Assembly (NCBI GenBank): GCA_026706165.1
Contig: JAPOZF010000526.1
Coordinates: forward strand, 1 to 10,323
DNA length: 10,323 bases
Direction of reading: 5' to 3'
From: Gemmatimonadota bacterium
GTDB taxonomy: Bacteria; Latescibacterota; UBA2968; UBA8231
Part shown: positions 6,702 through 10,323 of the stretch, in pieces
Position numbering within the stretch: position 1 is the stretch's first letter
How the letters are laid out: the number at the start of each line of letters is the position of its first letter
Notes under the pieces: model-generated
Seen by the model: the letters and a program-made list of their open reading frames with translations, nothing else
Database searches by the model: none
What the model was told of the DNA's origin: nothing
Made by a program: the position numbers and the translations under genes

Positions 6702-8201
6702 TCAGCCGACGAACTGGAAGGCATAGATCCGCATCGAGCGGATGCGGAAGTGAAGCCGCAGCGATTCCCGGGACACCTCCTCCCCGATTGCCGCCCTGCC
6801 GTTCCAGCGCAGCCGCTGGTCCAGTCCGTCCCTCCGCAGCGGCTCGCAGTCTTCGAACGTGTACCCGGGAAGCGGATCGTGGGTCTCGGAGGAGACCAGC
6901 TGCACGCGGATTTCCGGGTCGGGCCCGGTCGGCCCCGCGTTGACGACCAGCCCGCTCCCCTCGAAGGCCAGGGGCCGCAGCGAGAAATGCCCGCCCTCGG
7001 CGCTCCCCTCGATGCCTACCACCCGGTCCCTGCCGAAGGTGACCCGTCCCACCCTGCTCTCCGGCTCGTAGTCGAGCTCGACGGGCCGGCAGCCTGCGTG
7101 GGGCCCGTCTCCCGAACGGTAGTAAAGCGCCCAGGTGTCGCCGTCGACAGGGACGATCCCGGGGGCGACGGAGACGATGTAGCAGTCGAACTCACCGGGC
7201 GCTCCCAGGGGGATGAAGGTGTCGCGGCAGGGACGAACCCAGGCGCGGTTGTCGCGGCTGGTCAGCGCCTGCACCTCGAAGGTCCCTTCGAAATGGCGGT
7301 AGAACGAGGGGAACATGTAGTGGGCGTTGTCGTTGTCCGGGTGGCGGCTGTAGGCGCTGTTGTAGACGTCGGTGTTGAGACCGTCCTCGAGATCCGGCAG
7401 AAGCGCCGGCTCGGGGTTCGACCAGGTGCGGAAATCTTCCGATTCCAGGCGCACGACAGAGCGCCCCCGGCGCTGCGGCTCGACCTGCAGGGAGCCGGCG
7501 TCGAGGCCGGCGAAGTCCGCCAGCCTGCGGTGATAGCAGACGTATCTGCCCAGCGTCGGGTCCCAGGCCGCCGCGTTCTGCGAGTCGGGGTAGTAGGTGG
7601 TGAAGTTCTCGCGATACCGCTGCCAGTGGATGCCGTCGCCCGAGCATGCCCCCCGCATCGCCCCGTTGGAGGGCTGCCCGGCGTCGAACAGGCGGCGGTC
7701 GATCCACTCGGCGTAGACCATCTTGTACTCCTCGCCCGGTTCGGCCGCGGGGTCCCTGAAGACGCCCCCCATCTCGGGGGAGTTTCCGTCGAGGCCCCCT
7801 TCGAAGACGATGTTGTGATCGCTGCACCCCTCTACCTCGAGGAGGTTGAGGGCCGGGCGCCGCCAGGTCAGGCCGTCGTCCGACTCGGCGTAGCTGACCC
7901 GCATGCCGCGGCGGTCGCCCTGGACGGAGTTGTACCACATTCGGTACCCAGCCGACTCCCGCATCACCGAAATCCAGGCCATCGACTGCTCGAAGGGAGC
8001 GTCGCTGACCATGACCGCGCCGTCGGATTTTTCGACGGGGCCGTTGGAGAAGCGGACGTTCCAGGCGATCTGGTCCCAGTGGTTGCGGTCCGCCATGTGC
8101 AGGAGGAAATCGTCGAACAGCAGCTGGCGGACAGAGCCGGCCTGAAACGGCCTGGTCGCCTCCGCAAGCGGCCTCGGGTTGATGTCGGCGAAGGAGTCCA
8201 T
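6702..8201 (-). CDS. Glycoside-hydrolase-like five-bladed beta-propeller protein (GH32/GH43 superfamily-like)
   Basis: This protein of 499 residues starts with ATG 8199-8201, two bases after the TAG of the PhyH gene (TAGCGATG). GGAG lies 11 bases upstream. There is no signal peptide, so it is probably cytoplasmic. Early residues QLLFDDFLL (26-34) match the opening of a family of uncharacterised propeller proteins found in Planctomycetota and relatives. Blade-like repeats then follow: YRMWY (86-90), SYAESDDGLTWRRP (103-116), YKMVYAEW (159-166), SGDGIHWQRY (187-196), RYVCYHR (219-225), ESEDFRTWSNP (253-263), TSRDNRAWVRP (314-324) and WALYYRSGDG (357-366). A beta-sandwich-like tail (about 403-499) contains SLRPLAFEG (407-415) and ends in RIYAFQFVG. 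The repeated SxDGxxW pattern is typical of glycosidase and sialidase-like propellers. Substrate and catalytic acids cannot be assigned from sequence alone. Confidence 0.85.
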   Translation of the reverse strand: MDSFADINPRPLAEATRPFQAGSVRQLLFDDFLLHMADRNHWDQIAWNVRFSNGPVEKSDGAVMVSDAPFEQSMAWISVMRESAGYRMWYNSVQGDRRGMRVSYAESDDGLTWRRPALNLLEVEGCSDHNIVFEGGLDGNSPEMGGVFRDPAAEPGEEYKMVYAEWIDRRLFDAGQPSNGAMRGACSGDGIHWQRYRENFTTYYPDSQNAAAWDPTLGRYVCYHRRLADFAGLDAGSLQVEPQRRGRSVVRLESEDFRTWSNPEPALLPDLEDGLNTDVYNSAYSRHPDNDNAHYMFPSFYRHFEGTFEVQALTSRDNRAWVRPCRDTFIPLGAPGEFDCYIVSVAPGIVPVDGDTWALYYRSGDGPHAGCRPVELDYEPESRVGRVTFGRDRVVGIEGSAEGGHFSLRPLAFEGSGLVVNAGPTGPDPEIRVQLVSSETHDPLPGYTFEDCEPLRRDGLDQRLRWNGRAAIGEEVSRESLRLHFRIRSMRIYAFQFVG

Positions 8202-8203
8202 CG

Positions 8204-8875
8204 CTAGTTGGGCTCCGGCCAGAGATGGGTCGACAGCCCCCTCCGGGGCACGTCGGTGCCGTTGCCGCTGGTGTAGTGCAGGGTGCGCCCGTGGTGGATG
8301 GTCGCGTCCCCCGGGCAGTACTCGACCTGCACCGCCCGGCTTTCGTCCACCATTGCCTCGAGGGCGGCATTGATCGGGTTCTTGTGGCGGGCGTCGACGT
8401 GCTCGGCGATCCCCTCGAGGTGGCTGCCGGGGATGAACTGCATGCCTCCCATGCCGGTGGTCACCTCCGACAGCGCCAGCCAGCAGGTGCCGCTGCGGTA
8501 GGTGGCCTTGCCGCGCCACCCGTACCCGGCGTCCTGGTGCCAGAGCAGCTCCACCGGATTGCGGGGCGGCTTGAAGATCAGCTGGTCGTAGCGGTACTCG
8601 ATGTCGTCGCCCAGCAGCTGTTTGCCGGCGCCGACGATGCGCTGCATGTACGGGTGGCCGCGCCACCCGGGGATGTTCTTGCTGGGGTTGCCGAGCTGCA
8701 GGATCCGGTCCGGCGCAATCTTCCAACCGGGCACGTCGTAGCGGCCGGCAACGGCCTCGTCGTACCCGGCCCCCAGCTCCTCGACCATCTCTTCGGGGAT
8801 CAGCCGCCGCAGCACGACGAACCCCTGCTCGTTGAACTCCTCTATTTGTTCCTGCTCGAGAACGATCTCGTCCAC
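8204..8875 (-). CDS. Phytanoyl-CoA dioxygenase (PhyH) family Fe(II)/2-oxoglutarate oxygenase
   Basis: The protein has 223 residues from a GTG start (8873-8875). This start is fixed by the strong ribosome-binding site AAGGAGG eight bases upstream. The frame stays open much further upstream, but that part is Arg/Gly/Ala-rich and not protein-like. EEFNEQGFVVLRRLI (12-26) is the usual PhyH opening. The facial triad is H113 and D115 in WHQDAGYGW, plus a distal His in PGDATIHHG (H195, or H194). An Arg in VPRRG (211 or 212) is placed to bind 2-oxoglutarate. FIPGSH (147-152) is also typical. The family hydroxylates unactivated carbons with O2, Fe(II) and 2-oxoglutarate. Bacterial members act on varied small molecules, so the substrate is unknown. 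It is followed two bases later by the propeller protein, so the two are almost certainly co-translated. No signal peptide is present. Confidence 0.93.
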   Translation of the reverse strand: MDEIVLEQEQIEEFNEQGFVVLRRLIPEEMVEELGAGYDEAVAGRYDVPGWKIAPDRILQLGNPSKNIPGWRGHPYMQRIVGAGKQLLGDDIEYRYDQLIFKPPRNPVELLWHQDAGYGWRGKATYRSGTCWLALSEVTTGMGGMQFIPGSHLEGIAEHVDARHKNPINAALEAMVDESRAVQVEYCPGDATIHHGRTLHYTSGNGTDVPRRGLSTHLWPEPN

Positions 8876-8883
8876 GGTTTCCA

Positions 8884-8890
8884 CCTCCTT
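8884..8890 (-). promoter_or_regulatory. Ribosome-binding site of the PhyH gene
   Basis: On the - strand the sequence AAGGAGG lies eight bases before the GTG at 8875. It is the best Shine-Dalgarno match in the window and decides this start over the upstream open frame and over the in-frame GTG at 8884-8882, which overlaps the site itself. Confidence 0.85.
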
Positions 8891-8903
8891 CTGTTTCAGG
8901 CAG

Positions 8904-8933
8904 AGAGTACGCGCCGGATTCCCCGGCCGCCAA
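8904..8933 (-). promoter_or_regulatory. Weak candidate promoter for the PhyH/propeller pair
   Basis: On the - strand TTGGCG (8933-8928) and TACTCT (8909-8904) are separated by 18 bases and lie 14 bases before the ribosome-binding site. They match the sigma-70 hexamers at four and three positions respectively. The spacer contains an inverted repeat GCCGG/CCGGC around five bases. The match is weak and the assignment is tentative. The location in the gap before a two-gene unit is sensible. Confidence 0.2.
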
Positions 8934-9126
8934 CAAGGGGAGCCCGCTCGGGCGGTCGGCATGTCCTCCGGTAACCGGAGCCCGGACCCGAAGCGGATTC
9001 GGCCCTCTCCGGCGCCAGAGGTCCGCCCGTCAACAACCGGTTCGCACCGCCGGCACGACTGCTCCGTCCAAAGGATCTCCTGCCGTTTTCTGTCGATCCG
9101 TCGCCCTCGCCCGCCGGACAGGGAAT

Positions 9127-9143
9127 CCTGTTTTCGGGACAGG
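9127..9143 (-). terminator. Weak candidate terminator hairpin after the thioredoxin-fusion gene
   Basis: On the - strand, 19 bases after the TGA ending at 9163, the sequence CCTGT-CCCGAAA-ACAGG can form a five-base stem with a seven-base loop. An alternative stem can form between ACAGG and a second CCTGT at 9122-9118. No T-run follows, so intrinsic termination is uncertain and the hairpin may instead be incidental. Confidence 0.2.
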
Positions 9144-9162
9144 GCCGTTCGCCGGCATGCGA

Positions 9163-10323
9163 TCACCCCCCGGTGCGGCCGCGGCGCAGCAGTGAGCGGA
9201 TCTCCGAGATCGTCGGCACCCCCGGGATCCCCAGCAGGATGGTTCCGTCCGCGGCGGTGATCAGCGTCGACGGCAGGGCATCGAGCCCGGTGGTACGCGC
9301 CAGGGTCTCGCTGAACGAGGCGGCCAGCTCCCGGGTGAGGTCGGTGCGCAGCCGGTAGGCCGGCCGGTATTTCACGGCGTAGGCTTCGAACTTCTCCGGC
9401 CCCTCTTCGGGGTCCACCGGAACTCCGGTCATCTCCAGCTCCTCCGCGGCGAAGGCATCCCGCAGCGCCCGCAGCTGCGGCAGGCTCGCCTTGCAGGAGG
9501 GGCACCAAGTGGCGGTCGAGGTGTACATCCGCAGTTCCGCTCCGTCCCGGGAACTCGCGGCCGGCGAAGGCAGCAGGAATTCCCCGGCTTCCTCCTTCCG
9601 GGGCGGCCCTGCCTGCGATGCGGACGCCGGCCGATGGTAGCGCTCGGCGACGAACGCCTCTCCGGTCGGGGAGTGGGCGGGGTTTTCGAACACCGTGAGC
9701 AGGGTGCCCGCGGCGACCGGGCCGGTTCGCTGCACCGTCCCCCCGGGCCAGCGCACCTCCACCGCGTCGGCAGCTTCCCGGGCGCCGATCCCCACGAGCA
9801 TGGTGGCGCTGTTCTGGGCGGCCAGCCCCTCGCCGCATCGGTACTCGCGCAACAGCTTCGTTTCCCCCAACGATACCGTCACCATGGCGCCGTACCCGTC
9901 GCGCGGACCGAAGTCGCCGGAGGCCCCGGGTGAATGATTGCCCCCGGAGAAGCGGAGGGCGATGGCGTTGCCGGTGCCCCCCCGATCGGCGATGTCGTTA
10001 CGGAACAGCTGCAGCAGCGGGGCGTTGGTGTTGACCGCGGCGACGTCCAGCCAGCCGTCGCGGTCGTAGTCGGTCAGGGCGAAGGCGCGGCCGTCGGCCA
10101 GCGCGTCGAGCCCCGAAACCCCGGACAAATCGAGGAACTGCCGGCCCCCGGCGCCGAGGAAGAGTCGGTTGCGCTCGAACCCGCTGATGGAAAGGGAGAT
10201 CTCCCCTCCCGGCTTTTCCATCCAGCCGGAGGTCGCGCTCCCCTTCCAGCGCTGTTCGACCATCCCGGTCGAGTCCAGCTCCGCGGCGATCTGCTCATCG
10301 GTGCGCACGACCGTGCGCCAGAA
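9163..10323 (-). CDS. FG-GAP/ASPIC-UnbV protein fused to a TlpA-like thioredoxin domain (N-terminus outside window)
   Basis: The frame is open from the right edge (10323) to the TGA at 9163-9165, giving 386 visible residues. A GTG at 10308 is unlikely to be the start because family-like sequence (FWRTV) continues beyond it. Visible domains in order are an FG-GAP loop DYDRDGWLD (85-93) preceded by SGFERNRLFLG (47-57), then an ASPIC/UnbV domain (about 118-213) with RDGYGAMV (141-148), GEGLAAQNS (164-172) and VRWPGG (190-195). After a Pro/Ala/Ser linker comes a thioredoxin fold (about 260-380) with the active site WCPSC (273-277) and a probable cis-Pro in LPST (350-353). TlpA/ResA-type domains reduce or relay disulfides outside the cytoplasm, so the protein is likely exported, but its signal lies outside the window. 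The partner is unknown. The fusion of ASPIC/UnbV to a redox domain is the notable feature. Confidence 0.88.
   Translation of the reverse strand, partial: FWRTVVRTDEQIAAELDSTGMVEQRWKGSATSGWMEKPGGEISLSISGFERNRLFLGAGGRQFLDLSGVSGLDALADGRAFALTDYDRDGWLDVAAVNTNAPLLQLFRNDIADRGGTGNAIALRFSGGNHSPGASGDFGPRDGYGAMVTVSLGETKLLREYRCGEGLAAQNSATMLVGIGAREAADAVEVRWPGGTVQRTGPVAAGTLLTVFENPAHSPTGEAFVAERYHRPASASQAGPPRKEEAGEFLLPSPAASSRDGAELRMYTSTATWCPSCKASLPQLRALRDAFAAEELEMTGVPVDPEEGPEKFEAYAVKYRPAYRLRTDLTRELAASFSETLARTTGLDALPSTLITAADGTILLGIPGVPTISEIRSLLRRGRTGG

Larger units (their letters stand above)
8876..9162. other. 287-base intergenic region with inverted and direct repeats
   Basis: No convincing gene is seen here on either strand. 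Near the PhyH start it holds the ribosome-binding site and a weak promoter candidate. In the middle is the near-perfect palindrome CTCCGGTAACCGGAG (8966-8980; seven-base arms around one base). Close to the end of the thioredoxin-fusion gene, GGACAGGG occurs twice (9116-9123 and 9137-9144), 21 bases apart, with the inverted core CCTGT (9127-9131) between them. The gap probably separates two transcription units. Confidence 0.5.

Noticed and set aside
6584..6724. Start of the TPR lipoprotein at the upstream ATG 6722-6724.
   Set aside because: It would place 47 polar residues before the signal peptide and overlap the end of the propeller gene. The later ATG begins directly with a lipoprotein-like signal.
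6405..8207. A 600-codon open frame on the + strand.
   Set aside because: It spans the antisense of two well-supported - strand genes and the gap between them. It has no recognisable motif and reflects high GC content.
8202..8936. N-terminal extension of the propeller protein by 245 residues.
   Set aside because: The extension lies out of frame over the PhyH gene and is Arg/Ala/Gly-rich. The ATG at 8201, two bases after the PhyH stop, starts a sequence typical of the propeller family.
8832..9260. A 142-codon open frame on the + strand covering the intergenic gap.
   Set aside because: Its translation is Ser/Arg/Pro-rich without motifs, it runs antisense into two supported genes, and no ribosome-binding site was evident.
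8876..9838. Upstream extension of the PhyH gene by about 320 codons.
   Set aside because: It overlaps the thioredoxin-fusion gene in another frame, reads as Arg/Gly-rich noise, and the strong ribosome-binding site fixes the start at 8875.

Overview
The window is GC-rich bacterial chromosome with dense coding, no RNA genes, no CRISPR array and no transposase or IS. The gene content is multiheme cytochrome c, FG-GAP/ASPIC-UnbV (CRTAC1-type) secreted proteins, TPR-rich envelope proteins, a phytanoyl-CoA dioxygenase and a five-bladed-propeller glycosidase-like protein. This mix resembles environmental, didermic, often uncultured lineages such as Latescibacterota, Acidobacteriota, Planctomycetota or relatives. 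That placement is inference from gene content only.

Layout from left to right. The 3' part of a multiheme cytochrome c gene (five CxxCH sites) runs on the + strand to 677. Everything else is on the - strand and reads right to left. After a short convergent gap come four genes, transcribed from 6583 to 809, each overlapping the next by exactly four bases (GTGA or ATGA). In transcription order they are a TPR lipoprotein, a secreted small TPR protein, an 11-helix GT-C glycosyltransferase with a C-terminal TPR domain, and a secreted seven-repeat FG-GAP protein with an ASPIC/UnbV domain. Upstream of these is a separate two-gene unit (8875 to 6702): a Fe(II)/2-oxoglutarate dioxygenase of the PhyH family and, two bases after it, a cytoplasmic glycoside-hydrolase-like beta-propeller protein. 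A 287-base gap follows. The right edge holds the 3' part of another ASPIC/UnbV protein, this one fused to a TlpA-like thioredoxin domain with a CPSC active site.

How they may work together. All four products of the overlapping operon are predicted to act outside the cytoplasm. Membrane topology places the TPR tail of the glycosyltransferase on the periplasmic side. This gives a plausible envelope module: TPR scaffolds, a lipid-linked-sugar glycosyltransferase and a calcium-binding beta-propeller protein that could be its substrate. The multiheme cytochrome and the thioredoxin-fused protein at the two edges add a redox theme, but nothing in the sequence ties them directly to the operon. The PhyH/propeller pair looks like an independent catabolic or tailoring unit.
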